A stretch of DNA of 50,216 nucleotides from UMGS621 sp964468815 (GTDB lineage: Bacteria > Bacillota > Clostridia > Christensenellales > Borkfalkiaceae). The stretch covers positions 1 to 50,216 of the forward strand of contig CAYXWN010000010.1 of the NCBI GenBank assembly GCA_964468815.1. Direction: 5' to 3'. The notes beneath the pieces are model-generated. The model made no database searches and was not told the origin of the DNA. It saw nothing but the letters and a program-made list of their open reading frames with translations. This document shows positions 1-7,447 of this stretch, piece by piece. The position numbers were made by a program, and so were the translations under genes. Position 1 is the stretch's first letter, and the number at the start of each line of letters is the position of its first letter.

Positions 1-1219
1 TTACGCCGTTTCCGATCGTTACACTCGTTAAACTACTGCAATAGGAGAACGCCTCATAACCAATCGAAGTAACGCTATCGGGTATCGTTACACTCGTTAA
101 ATTACGGCAACCGTAGAACGCCTCTTGCCCAATCGAAGTAACGCTATCGGGTATCGTGACACTCGTTAAATTACTGCACTCATAGAACGCAGCAGAACAA
201 ATTACTTTCGTTTTTTCATGGATTGTACAAGTCGTTATTGTCGATTTTGTACCTACTAATACGAAATACGGATTTAAATCGTTACCTAAATAGGATGCGT
301 TATCATACTTATTGTATTGCAAACTAGAGCAATCGTAGAACGCAGAATCCCCAATCGAAGTTACGCTGTCGGGGATCGTGATACTCTTTAAACTAATGCA
401 ATAATAGAACGCAGAATCCCCAATCGAAGTTACGCCGTTTCCGATTGTTACACTCGTTAAATTACTGCAATTATAGAACGCATAATTTCCAATCGAAGTT
501 ACGCTGTCGGGGATTATTACGCAATTAAGAGTGAGTTGATCGCGAAGCGAAGCAATATTTTTTACAGGGAGCGAGTTATACGTATCGGCGATTCTGATAC
601 GCGTCGCCGTGCCGACGTAATCGATGACTTCGGCATATGTTCCGTCTTTCGAAACTTGATAAAGAATCCCTTCGCTCGCTTTTATCGCTTGATTGCACGT
701 CGTACACCAACCGCTCTCATCGGTCGTATGTTTTGCGTAATTCTGTTTTAAATCACATCCACAAGTTGCACTTTTCCAATGATATGTTTCGTTATAGTCC
801 CATTCTTTTGAATACGTGTGTTCGGAACGTTCGCCGTATTGAGCAGCACAATCAATACACGTTGCCTTTTGCGTACACGTCGCCGTTCCACCGTTACAAT
901 TTTCGGTTACGGTATGAGTGCTGTCGTTTGCGCAAGTTTTTGTATGTGTGCCGTCTCCGTTGGATTTCCACGCGCCGTAAGCATGAGCGAGAGGAGAACC
1001 GACGGTAAACGTTTCCGTTCCTTTTGCTCCGCAAGTACAAGAATAGTAATACGTCGCAGCGGTTTCGCACGTTGCGGCAGATTTTAAGTATTGTTCGTCA
1101 ACGTTTTTAACGGTGAACGTATGCGAATGTACAGGTTCTTGGCCGCAAGCGGTAAGCTCCAAACACGCCATAACGCTAACAAGCAAGAATAATATGCCTA
1201 TTTTTTTAACCTTTCCCAT
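1..1219 (-). CDS. BspA-like leucine-rich-repeat lipoprotein, partial (C-terminus outside window)
   Basis: The reading frame opens at ATG 1219 and stays open to the window edge, so about 406 residues are visible and the C-terminus is missing. The start has an AGGAGG at 1228-1233, eight bases upstream. The N-terminus is a signal peptide with a lipobox (LELTACGQ), so the protein should be lipid-anchored outside the cell. Residues about 30-170 carry H.W..C..C-type modules rich in Cys and His. From about residue 190 the repeat 'LTSVTIPDSVTSIG..AFY.C' recurs at about 23-residue spacing, typical of LRR_5/BspA repeats. A segment containing YLGNDLNPYFVLV interrupts the LRRs and recurs in the pseudogene near 33.9 kb. 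Likely role is adhesion or ligand binding at the surface; the ligand is unknown. The frame is simply cut by the window edge, not by a stop. Confidence 0.85.
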   Translation of the reverse strand, partial: MGKVKKIGILFLLVSVMACLELTACGQEPVHSHTFTVKNVDEQYLKSAATCETAATYYYSCTCGAKGTETFTVGSPLAHAYGAWKSNGDGTHTKTCANDSTHTVTENCNGGTATCTQKATCIDCAAQYGERSEHTYSKEWDYNETYHWKSATCGCDLKQNYAKHTTDESGWCTTCNQAIKASEGILYQVSKDGTYAEVIDYVGTATRIRIADTYNSLPVKNIASLRDQLTLNCVIIPDSVTSIGNYAFYNCSNLTSVTIGNGVTSIGDSAFYYCISLKSITIPDSVTSIGDSAFYDCSSLQYNKYDNASYLGNDLNPYFVLVGTKSTITTCTIHEKTKVICSAAFYECSNLTSVTIPDSVTSIGQEAFYGCRNLTSVTIPDSVTSIGYEAFSYCSSLTSVTIGNGV

Positions 1220-1238
1220 AAAATAAACCTCCTAATGA

Positions 1239-1270
1239 TAAAAAAATGCCATCTGCAAAGCAAACGGCAT
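1239..1270 (-). terminator. Terminator-like hairpin just upstream of the LRR gene ribosome site (possible attenuator)
   Basis: Read on the minus strand, 1270-1246 folds into an 11-bp stem with a TTT loop (two or three G-T pairs) followed directly by seven T. It ends only about six bases before the AGGAGG of the LRR lipoprotein. The upstream gene has its own terminator at 1477-1503, so this one belongs to the short transcript that starts near 1400. Confidence 0.65.
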
Positions 1271-1295
1271 CTGTAAAAATGCACGTTTCGCTTGC

Positions 1296-1402
1296 TGCGA
1301 CACAACATTAGAACTCTTTCAGAAAAAGATTTATATGTAATGCGAAAACAGTACACTTCTACCGGAAGTATACTTTTTCTGAAAAAATTCAGTTATGTCG
1401 CA
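1296..1402 (-). ncRNA. Candidate structured leader RNA (nested helices) of the LRR lipoprotein gene
   Basis: This 107-bp stretch is nearly one nested inverted repeat. Outer arms TGCGACACAAC (1296-1306) and GTTATGTCGCA (1392-1402) pair over 11 bp with one G-T. Middle arms at 1318-1328 and 1373-1383 pair over about 11 bp. Inner arms GTACACTTC (1351-1359) and GAAGTATAC (1365-1373) form a 9-bp hairpin. The predicted start of transcription lies at its right edge. No known riboswitch consensus was recognised. A small inverted-repeat mobile element is an alternative, although no target-site duplication is visible. Confidence 0.5.
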
Positions 1403-1407
1403 CTTTT

Positions 1408-1436
1408 ATTTTACCACTTTACCGCGTGCTTTTCAA
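1408..1436 (-). promoter_or_regulatory. Sigma-A-type promoter for the LRR lipoprotein leader
   Basis: On the minus strand, TTGAAA (1436-1431) and TAAAAT (1413-1408) are separated by exactly 17 bp. Transcription would start near 1401, leaving a leader of about 180 nt before the ATG at 1219. Confidence 0.7.
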
Positions 1437-1476
1437 CTGTTTTCGGAAAAAAGTTTTCTTATCGAGGAAAAGACAT

Positions 1477-1503
1477 AAAAAAACCGTCCGCAAGGGCGGA
1501 CGG
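1477..1503 (-). terminator. Rho-independent terminator of the DUF378 operon
   Basis: On the minus strand CCGTCCGC, a four-base loop and GCGGACGG form an 8-bp GC-rich stem (1503-1484) followed by a run of seven T. It lies seven bases beyond the stop codon of the DUF378 gene. Confidence 0.9.
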
Positions 1504-1509
1504 AAGCCG

Positions 1510-1725
1510 TTAGGCGATTTTTGAAAAGGGATTGTAGATCGCCCAGGTGAAAATCAACCAAAGGGCGGAAATCCCGACCAAAGAATAGATGATACGGGAA
1601 ACGACCGCTTCCGCGCCCCCTCCGAAGAGAAAGGCGACGAGATTAAAATCGAATAACCCGACCAAAAGCCATACGATCGCGCCGATCAGCACGAGTACGT
1701 AGGCGATAATCGTCGTAATTTTCAT
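1510..1725 (-). CDS. DUF378 family small membrane protein
   Basis: A 71-residue protein with two hydrophobic helices (about residues 5-26 and 40-64). The N-terminal stretch resembling 'IAYVLVLIGAIVWLLVGLF' followed by DFNLVA and then SRIIYSLVGISALWLI is the DUF378 pattern (YuzA-like proteins of Bacillota). Its function is unknown. The ribosome site AAGGGGG lies a few bases before the ATG. It is the second gene of a short operon with the 86-residue gene upstream and ends at a clear terminator. Confidence 0.85.
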   Translation of the reverse strand: MKITTIIAYVLVLIGAIVWLLVGLFDFNLVAFLFGGGAEAVVSRIIYSLVGISALWLIFTWAIYNPFSKIA

Positions 1726-1770
1726 AAATACCCCCTTATCGGGCAGTATGTGTAAGAGAGAAAAATTTAT

Positions 1771-2031
1771 TCACAGTTCCGCGTTTTCCAAAACCAGCGT
1801 GTCGTAGTCAATGGATTCCACGAAATCGTCCTTGCGAAAGCGGACGATACGGTATTTCGCATAGTGGAACAGGTGAATTTTCATTAAAACGGGGGTGGGA
1901 CTGTCTAAATGATAACAAATATCGGTCAGATAGTCGAAAAATTCGGAATAGCGGATTTCTCCCTCTTTTTCAAAGATATATTCCCGTTTGATTTTTTTGT
2001 TTTCCATTGCTTTCGCCCAAATTCTGACCAT
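1771..2031 (-). CDS. Small protein of unknown function
   Basis: An 86-residue soluble protein, charged, with no signal peptide or membrane segment. The frame is open further upstream to a TTG at 2097, but that codon lies in the -35 box of its own promoter, so translation cannot start there. ATG 2031 has AGAGG six bases upstream and lies about 30 bases downstream of the predicted transcription start. The middle part (EIRYSEFFDYLTDICYHLD, then VLMKIHLFHYAKYRIVRF) suggests a small alpha/beta domain. No family was recognised. It is probably co-transcribed with the DUF378 gene 45 bases downstream. Confidence 0.65.
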   Translation of the reverse strand: MVRIWAKAMENKKIKREYIFEKEGEIRYSEFFDYLTDICYHLDSPTPVLMKIHLFHYAKYRIVRFRKDDFVESIDYDTLVLENAEL

Positions 2032-2068
2032 TGCTTGCCTCTTTTTTCTTTCATCGAATTTTAACATA

Positions 2069-2097
2069 ATCATATCACAATCCGCGCAAAAAATCAA
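2069..2097 (-). promoter_or_regulatory. Promoter of the small-protein/DUF378 operon, back-to-back with the lrp promoter
   Basis: On the minus strand, TTGATT (2097-2092), a 17-bp spacer and TATGAT (2074-2069). Its -35 box abuts the -35 box of the divergent promoter at 2098. Confidence 0.65.
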
Positions 2098-2126
2098 TTG
2101 ACATTTCGCGTTGAAATCAATATAAT
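2098..2126 (+). promoter_or_regulatory. Consensus sigma-A promoter of the Lrp-aminotransferase operon
   Basis: TTGACA (2098-2103) and TATAAT (2121-2126) are both perfect and separated by 17 bp. The gene start is 30 bases downstream of the -10 box. Confidence 0.9.
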
Positions 2127-2155
2127 GGTAAAAATATCAAAAGGGGTGCTGTTTT

Positions 2156-2647
2156 ATGAAACAATCGAGGGACGCTATTATTAAGTTATTGAAAGAGGAC
2201 GCGCGTTATACGCCGTCGCAGATCGCGAAAATGACGTCGCTTTCCGAGGAGTTTGTTTCCGAGGAGATTCGCGCCATGGAGCAAGAGGGCGTAATCGTCA
2301 AATATTCTGCCGTCGTCAATTCGGAAAAGGCGGCGGAGGACAGCGTTCAAGCGTTGATCGAGTTAAAAGTTTCGCCGCAGAAATTAAAGGGCTTCGACGC
2401 CGTTGCCGGCGAATTGGCTGCTTGCCCGGAAGTTTCCAGTTTGTATCTCATGAGTGGCGGATTCGATCTCGCGGTGTTCATCGAGGGCAGAAATCTCATG
2501 GAGATCGCGCGGTTTGTTTCCGAAAAGCTCTCCGCGATCGACGGCGTGATCGGAACGGCAACGCATTTTATTTTGAAAAAGTATAAAATAGAGGGGCAGA
2601 GCACGGTGGGGACGGATTCTGCCGAGCGGCTTCCCCTACACGTATGA
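2156..2647 (+). CDS. Lrp/AsnC family transcriptional regulator
   Basis: A 163-residue protein. Residues about 1-50 are a winged helix-turn-helix (DAIIKLLKEDARYTPSQIAKM, then a recognition helix with SEEFVSEEIRAMEQEGVI). Residues about 65-145 are the RAM effector/oligomerisation domain (VAGELAACPEVSSLYLMSG, FDLAVFIEG). Lrp-type proteins usually bind an amino acid and regulate its metabolism. Its last codons overlap the start of the aminotransferase by four bases (ATGA), so the two are translationally coupled and this regulator probably responds to a substrate or product of that enzyme. The GGGGTG ahead of the start is a moderate ribosome site. The back-to-back promoter arrangement suggests it may also act on the divergent operon. 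Confidence 0.9.
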   Translation: MKQSRDAIIKLLKEDARYTPSQIAKMTSLSEEFVSEEIRAMEQEGVIVKYSAVVNSEKAAEDSVQALIELKVSPQKLKGFDAVAGELAACPEVSSLYLMSGGFDLAVFIEGRNLMEIARFVSEKLSAIDGVIGTATHFILKKYKIEGQSTVGTDSAERLPLHV

Positions 2648-3819
2648 GAGAGTTCGTCAGCAAAAAGGCGAGTGCGTTAAAGCCGTCCGGAATCCGAAAG
2701 TTTTTCGATATCGTTGCGCGGAGCAAGGACGTCGTTTCGCTCGGAATCGGCGAGCCGGATTTCGTAACGCCGTGGGAAATTCGGAACGCCGCGTATCAAT
2801 CTCTGCAAAAGGGGCAGACGGCGTACACCGGCAATCGCGGACTCCCTGCGCTTACGGAAGAGATTTCCCGTTTTTTATTCGAGCGTTACGACGTGCGGTT
2901 TTCTTCGGAAGAAATCGTCGTGACAATCGGTGCGAGCGAGGCGATCGACGCGACGTTGCGCGCGACGGTGGACGAGGGCGACGAGGTGTTGATTCCCGAT
3001 CCGAGTTACGTTTCTTACAGCCCGTGCGTGCAATTGTGCGGCGGAAAAGCCGTTCCCGTTCCGTGCAACGCGGACGACGGGTTTATTCTCACGCCGGAGC
3101 GGTTGGAAAAGGCGATTACGAGCCGTTCCAAAATTTTAATTTTTCCCTATCCCAACAACCCGACGGGCGGAATCATGACCAAGGCGCAGGCAAAGGCGCT
3201 TGTTCCGATCATTCAAAAATACGACCTTTTAGTCTTGGCTGACGAAATTTACGCCGAGTTAACGTACGGGAGCGCGCCGTTTTCCATTGCGTCCTTGCCC
3301 GAATTGGACGGACGCGTGGTGTTGGTAAGCGGCTTTTCCAAGGCGTTTGCGATGACGGGGTGGCGCGTGGGGTACGTCGCCGCGCCCGAAAATATTTTGA
3401 ACGCGATCTTAAAAATTCATCAATACACGATCATTTGCGCGCCCGGATTCAGTCAGCACGCCGCGCTTGCCGCGTTGCGCGAGGGACGGGAAGACGATTT
3501 TGCCGTCGTCGCGGAGATGCGAGAGGAATACGATCGGCGGCGGCAGTATTTATACCATTCGTTTTGCACGATGGGGCTTCCCGTGTTTGAGCCGAAAGGG
3601 GCGTTTTATCTGTTCCCGTCCGTTCTCCCGACGGGGTTGACGGGGGAAGAATTCGCCGAGCGGCTTCTCAAAGAAGAGCGCGTGGCGGTCGTGCCGGGCG
3701 GTGCGTTCGGAGAAAGCGGACTTTATCATATTCGTTGTTCGTACGCGGCGTCCATGGCGAATCTGATCGAGGCGACCGAGCGGATCGGCAGATTCGTCGA
3801 ACGGCTGAAAAAGGGTTGA
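2644..3819 (+). CDS. PLP-dependent aminotransferase, class I/II (AspB/PatA type)
   Basis: A 391-residue fold-type I aminotransferase of normal length. Visible landmarks are GEPDFVTP near residue 37, the YPNNPTGG motif near 168, DEIYAELTY near 200, and the pyridoxal-phosphate lysine in SGFSKAFAMTGWRVGY near residue 233. Family members transfer amino groups from Asp, aromatic amino acids, LL-diaminopimelate or similar substrates to 2-oxoglutarate; sequence alone does not fix the substrate. Start and stop of the upstream lrp gene overlap its ATG, so it forms a two-gene operon with a dedicated regulator. A terminator follows at 3872. Confidence 0.9.
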   Translation: MREFVSKKASALKPSGIRKFFDIVARSKDVVSLGIGEPDFVTPWEIRNAAYQSLQKGQTAYTGNRGLPALTEEISRFLFERYDVRFSSEEIVVTIGASEAIDATLRATVDEGDEVLIPDPSYVSYSPCVQLCGGKAVPVPCNADDGFILTPERLEKAITSRSKILIFPYPNNPTGGIMTKAQAKALVPIIQKYDLLVLADEIYAELTYGSAPFSIASLPELDGRVVLVSGFSKAFAMTGWRVGYVAAPENILNAILKIHQYTIICAPGFSQHAALAALREGREDDFAVVAEMREEYDRRRQYLYHSFCTMGLPVFEPKGAFYLFPSVLPTGLTGEEFAERLLKEERVAVVPGGAFGESGLYHIRCSYAASMANLIEATERIGRFVERLKKG

Positions 3820-3871
3820 GAAAAACTTGTTTTAAGGGGCGTTTTTAGAAAAACGCTTTCGTGATAATTAG

Positions 3872-3912
3872 AAAAACGCGCAGCGTCCGTTTCGGATTCT
3901 GTGCGTTTTTTG
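3872..3912 (+). terminator. Terminator of the Lrp-aminotransferase operon
   Basis: AAACGCGCAG pairs with the CTGTGCGTTT arm, with an inner GTCCG/CGGAT stem and a TTT loop. A run of T follows. Confidence 0.75.
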
Positions 3913-3972
3913 TGTTTTTCGGTATTTTGTGAAAGTTTCTTTTTCAAAAAAGAAATAAAAGTTGCGTTATGT

Positions 3973-4761
3973 TCAATCAATGCCGCGGAGTTCGTCCAAC
4001 GTTTTTCCGTACGGATTGTATTGTTCGGCGAGCCGCGTCTTAAATTGCTCGAAGAGCCAAGGCTCTTTTTCGGTGGCGAGATATTGCAATTCGGTTTCGA
4101 TCAAAAGTTCGTTTTCCGTTTCGGTAAAATTCAAAACGTCTTGGTAAAAAACGAGCAGACGGTCGCAATAGAAGAGATTTTTTTCTTCCAGCAAAAAGCA
4201 GTCCGAGAAAAAGAGCGACCGATGTTTGACGGGGGAAAACCGAACGATGCTGAACAAAAAGCAGAGGATTCCGACAACCGTGCAGATACTTCCGGCGGTC
4301 GTCCCGACAAAGCAAAAGAACAACGTAGACAGAATCGCGAAAAAGGCGAGCACGACGAATAGCCTCAATACGTACGTCCCTGTACGGGAAAACGTTTTCT
4401 TTTCGGCTTCGGGCGTGCGCCCGTTCGGCGCTTTTCGCGCTATGCGCTCCGTGCCCTTTAACGCTAAGGGATTGTTTGACACGGCGACGAAAAGGGCAGA
4501 CGTTACGGGGTAAATCTGTTCGTCCGCCTCACATTGACCGAAAAAGCCCGTGCTTGCCGTTATTAAGGCGAGCACGAGTTGGGGCGTTCCGTTTTTCTTT
4601 AAGTGAATATCCGTGAAAAATTCTCCGCGGATTTCGTCGTAAGAAAACCGTTCCGCCGTCCATTGTCCGCGTTCGGCTGCGGCGTGCTCTAAAATAAGTC
4701 CGTCGGCTTGCAACGAAAAACGGTACAAGCCGTCGTAATTGTAAAAATACTTTTCTTCCAT
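3973..4761 (-). CDS. Uncharacterised two-helix membrane protein
   Basis: A 262-residue protein not assigned to a named family. The first 110 residues are soluble and beta-rich. Two hydrophobic segments follow at about residues 130-150 (VLRLFVVLAFFAILSTLFF) and 155-172 (AGSICTVVGILCFLFSIVRF). The last 90 residues are soluble, including FFSDCFLLEEKNLFYCDRLLVFY. The form resembles proteins with a PH-like or YcxB-like domain joined to a membrane hairpin, which is inference from shape only. It stands alone between two plus-strand units and faces the ABC transporter gene. Confidence 0.65.
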   Translation of the reverse strand: MEEKYFYNYDGLYRFSLQADGLILEHAAAERGQWTAERFSYDEIRGEFFTDIHLKKNGTPQLVLALITASTGFFGQCEADEQIYPVTSALFVAVSNNPLALKGTERIARKAPNGRTPEAEKKTFSRTGTYVLRLFVVLAFFAILSTLFFCFVGTTAGSICTVVGILCFLFSIVRFSPVKHRSLFFSDCFLLEEKNLFYCDRLLVFYQDVLNFTETENELLIETELQYLATEKEPWLFEQFKTRLAEQYNPYGKTLDELRGID

Positions 4762-4910
4762 AGCGTTATTATATCATGAAGAGAAAAGAAAAACAAGGGA
4801 AAAAGAGAAAATCTCGTCAAAATAAAGCCGAAAAAACGTTTGTTGTTCGATAGCGGAAAAACGGCGCGAAAAAAAGACGGGCTCGGTGTGTTTTTTCTTG
4901 CGTCAAACGA

Positions 4911-4939
4911 TTGCATTCGGGAATTGACTGTGCTATAAT
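4911..4939 (+). promoter_or_regulatory. Promoter of the ABC transporter gene
   Basis: TTGCAT (4911-4916), 17-bp spacer and a perfect TATAAT (4934-4939), 48 bases before the ATG. Confidence 0.8.
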
Positions 4940-4987
4940 CTTAAAACAAAAATCAGAGGGAGTCGGCGCGTCGCGCCGTTAAATCAT

Positions 4988-6838
4988 ATGAAAGAGAAAA
5001 AACGCCGTTTCGAGGACGACGTAACCGAGTACGAGTATCTTTTTCAAGAACAAGAGGTTAAAGGCAAAAAGAAGAGCCGTTTTTTGGGACGTATGCTGAA
5101 AAAGAATTTTTGGCCTCTCTTTTGGAGTTCCGTTGTTTATATTATCAAGGCTTCTCCGCTTTGGATTACGTCTATCGTGACTTCTAATATCATCAACGCG
5201 ATTACTTGGTATATCGGCGGCGAAATAACGCAAGACGAGGTGATTCGGAGCGTTGTGATCAACGCCGCGGTGTTTACCGTCATGATGGTGCAGAACGTTC
5301 CCATGCATATGCTGTGGGCGAAGATCTGTTCCAAACTTTTCCGCGATAACAGCGCGAATATCCGTAGCGCGGTGGTGCGTAAATTGCAACGTCTTTCCAT
5401 TACCTATCATAAAGAAATGGAAACGGGGAAGATTCAGTCCAAGTTTTTAAGGGACGTCGAGGGCGTGGATATGTTGGTCGCCAATACGACCAATAATTTG
5501 TTGCCGGCGATTTTCGGCGTGATTATTTCCGCAGCGATCTCTCTTTATAAAAGCGGTACGATGACGCTGTTTTTCCTCGTGGTGATCCCCGTCAACGTGA
5601 TGCTCGCCCTTCTGTTTAATAAGAAAATGCGGAAAAACTCGCGCACGCTAAGAAAGGACAGCGAAACGGTTGCCAACAAACTTTCCACGATGATGGAAAT
5701 GCTCCTCGTGACAAAGGCGCACGGCTTAGAGGATAAGGAGTATCACAGTTTTCAAAAGGAAATCAACCGTCTGAAAGAATCCGGGCGTGCGGTGGATATG
5801 ACGAACGCTTATTTCGGTTCGGTCGCTTGGGTGCTTTCTAATCTTTTAAGCGGCGTATGTTTGGTTTTTTGCGCGTATCTCGCCTTTCGAGGAGAGATCG
5901 AGGTGGGCGATATCGTTTTATATCAATCGTTGTTTGCTTCCATTAACAACAACGTGCTGACGCTCATCAATATCATGCCGCAAATGGTGCAGGGTGTGGA
6001 TTCCGTTCATTCGATTTCGGAGATCATGAATTATACGGATATCGAAGAAACGCACGTCGGCAACAATCTCCAGACGATTACGGGCAGGGTGGATTTCGAT
6101 CACGTCAGTTACCGTTATCCGAATTCCGATCAACACGTCGTCAAGAATTTCGACTTGCACGTCGAAGCGGGCGAATGTATCGCGGTCGTCGGCGGATCGG
6201 GATCGGGTAAAAGTACGTTGATGAATATGATTATCGGTTTTTTAAAGCCCGAAACGGGAACGGTTTCGGTGGACGGGAAATCGCTTGCGCAGATTGATTT
6301 GAGCGAATACCGTCATTTTATTTCCGTCGTTCCGCAAAACAGTATTTTGTTCGCCGGTTCTATTCGGGAAAACATTACGTACGGGTTGGACCGTTACAGC
6401 GAAGAAGATTTGAAGTACGTGCTTGAAGTCGCCAATATCGAGGAGTTTTTGAAAGAATTTCCGGACGGCGTGGATACGCAGATCGGCGAGCACGGCGGCA
6501 GACTGTCCGGCGGACAAAAGCAACGCATTAACATTGCGCGCGCATTGATCCGCAATCCGAAAATTTTGATTTTGGACGAGGCGACGTCCGCCTTGGATAA
6601 TATTTCGGAGTATCACGTACAAAAGGCGATTTCCGGCTTAATCAAGGGGCGCACGACCTTTATCGTGGCGCATCGTCTTTCCACCATTCGCGACGCCGAC
6701 CGCATCGTGGTTATGGAAAACGGAGAGGCGGTGGAAGTCGGAACGTACGACGAGTTGATGGCGAAAAAAGGGAAATTTTTTGAATTGAAAAATCTAAACG
6801 ATATGAATTACCGCGAGGCGGAAGAAGCCCTCGCATAA
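4988..6838 (+). CDS. ABC transporter, fused permease and ATPase (exporter type)
   Basis: A 616-residue half-transporter. A charged N-terminus of about 40 residues precedes a six-helix membrane domain (about 45-330) and a nucleotide-binding domain (about 365-600). The ATPase motifs are complete: Walker A GGSGSGKST near 402, Q-loop VPQNS, signature LSGGQKQR near 505, Walker B ILILDEATSAL near 525 and the H-loop VAHRLST near 560. Such proteins usually act as homodimers or heterodimers exporting drugs, lipids or peptides. No partner gene is adjacent, so a homodimer is likely. The ribosome site is unusual: AGAGGGAG lies about 20 bases before the ATG, and GGCGCG-T-CGCGCC can fold between them. A terminator follows the stop codon. 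Confidence 0.92.
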   Translation: MKEKKRRFEDDVTEYEYLFQEQEVKGKKKSRFLGRMLKKNFWPLFWSSVVYIIKASPLWITSIVTSNIINAITWYIGGEITQDEVIRSVVINAAVFTVMMVQNVPMHMLWAKICSKLFRDNSANIRSAVVRKLQRLSITYHKEMETGKIQSKFLRDVEGVDMLVANTTNNLLPAIFGVIISAAISLYKSGTMTLFFLVVIPVNVMLALLFNKKMRKNSRTLRKDSETVANKLSTMMEMLLVTKAHGLEDKEYHSFQKEINRLKESGRAVDMTNAYFGSVAWVLSNLLSGVCLVFCAYLAFRGEIEVGDIVLYQSLFASINNNVLTLINIMPQMVQGVDSVHSISEIMNYTDIEETHVGNNLQTITGRVDFDHVSYRYPNSDQHVVKNFDLHVEAGECIAVVGGSGSGKSTLMNMIIGFLKPETGTVSVDGKSLAQIDLSEYRHFISVVPQNSILFAGSIRENITYGLDRYSEEDLKYVLEVANIEEFLKEFPDGVDTQIGEHGGRLSGGQKQRINIARALIRNPKILILDEATSALDNISEYHVQKAISGLIKGRTTFIVAHRLSTIRDADRIVVMENGEAVEVGTYDELMAKKGKFFELKNLNDMNYREAEEALA

Positions 6839-6860
6839 AAGAGCCTTTCGGGGCTTTTTT
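6836..6860 (+). terminator. Terminator of the ABC transporter gene
   Basis: A short AGCC/GGCT stem flanked by A-rich and T-rich runs, with six T, directly after the stop codon. Confidence 0.7.
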
Positions 6861-6904
6861 CATACCCTCGTTGTCCGAAATCGAACGAAAAAGAAGGGTA
6901 CGGA

Positions 6905-7309
6905 TTACTTGATCGCGGACAAATCGCCGTGTAAAATGACGGGCGAAAAACCGATCAATTCGTCTTTTAAGATCCCCTCCGGTAAGGGGTTGAGAAAATA
7001 AATGCGTTTTTCGAGGCGGAATGCGTCGTATATTTCCAAAAACGTCGCGCCGCCGACGTAGCCCTTTACGCCGTCTTTTTCTCCGTTGATCACGAGAACG
7101 GCGTCCGTTTCGCCGATGACCTTTTCGCTGTGGCGAATCATGCTCGCTTTCCAGGCGGCGTGTTCGGGCGTGCCTCGCAGTGTGTTTTCCTTTTCCGGCA
7201 TATCGTAACTGTTGGGTAGCGTGATTTCGTGTCCCGTTCGTTCGAGCGCCTCTTTGATCGGGGGAATATCCCGATAAAACCGTTTGGAGCAGATTAAGAA
7301 AATTTTCAT
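6905..7309 (-). CDS. Conserved protein resembling nucleoside 2-deoxyribosyltransferase-like domains
   Basis: A 134-residue soluble protein. It begins with a beta-strand and helix (MKIFLICSKRFY), has ETDAVLVINGEKDGVKGYVGG in the middle and then GGATFLEIYDAFRLEKRIYFLNPLP. The glycine-rich segment followed by a glutamate in a helix, and the closing FLNP strand, recall the nucleoside 2-deoxyribosyltransferase/DUF4406 superfamily. Assignment is by pattern only and the enzymatic activity is not established. The start has GAGG about eight bases upstream. It is divergent from the asparaginase gene, with which it shares a palindrome between the two promoters. Confidence 0.6.
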   Translation of the reverse strand: MKIFLICSKRFYRDIPPIKEALERTGHEITLPNSYDMPEKENTLRGTPEHAAWKASMIRHSEKVIGETDAVLVINGEKDGVKGYVGGATFLEIYDAFRLEKRIYFLNPLPEGILKDELIGFSPVILHGDLSAIK

Positions 7310-7338
7310 GGGCGTTTCCTCGTTGAAAAATTTTTTTT

Positions 7339-7367
7339 ATTATACCAAAAATAAAAGACGGCGTAAA
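7339..7367 (-). promoter_or_regulatory. Promoter of the deoxyribosyltransferase-like gene
   Basis: On the minus strand, TTTACG (7367-7362), 17-bp spacer and TATAAT (7344-7339). Confidence 0.65.
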
Positions 7368-7380
7368 GTAAATTTACTTT
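7365..7380. promoter_or_regulatory. Perfect 16-bp palindrome overlapping both divergent -35 boxes (candidate operator)
   Basis: AAAGTAAATTTACTTT is a perfect inverted repeat. It overlaps the -35 element of the minus-strand promoter (7362-7367) and of the ansA promoter (7373-7378), so a protein bound here could control both genes. Confidence 0.55.
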
Positions 7381-7401
7381 TTCAAAAAAATATAGTACAA
7401 T
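7373..7401 (+). promoter_or_regulatory. Promoter of the asparaginase gene
   Basis: TTTACT (7373-7378), 17-bp spacer, TACAAT (7396-7401). A small GCGGC-AAAAA-GCCGC hairpin with four T (about 7412-7430) lies in the leader before the ribosome site. Confidence 0.65.
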
Positions 7402-7447
7402 AAAAAGACAGGCGGCAAAAAGCCGCTTTTGAGAAAGGAATACGGAA

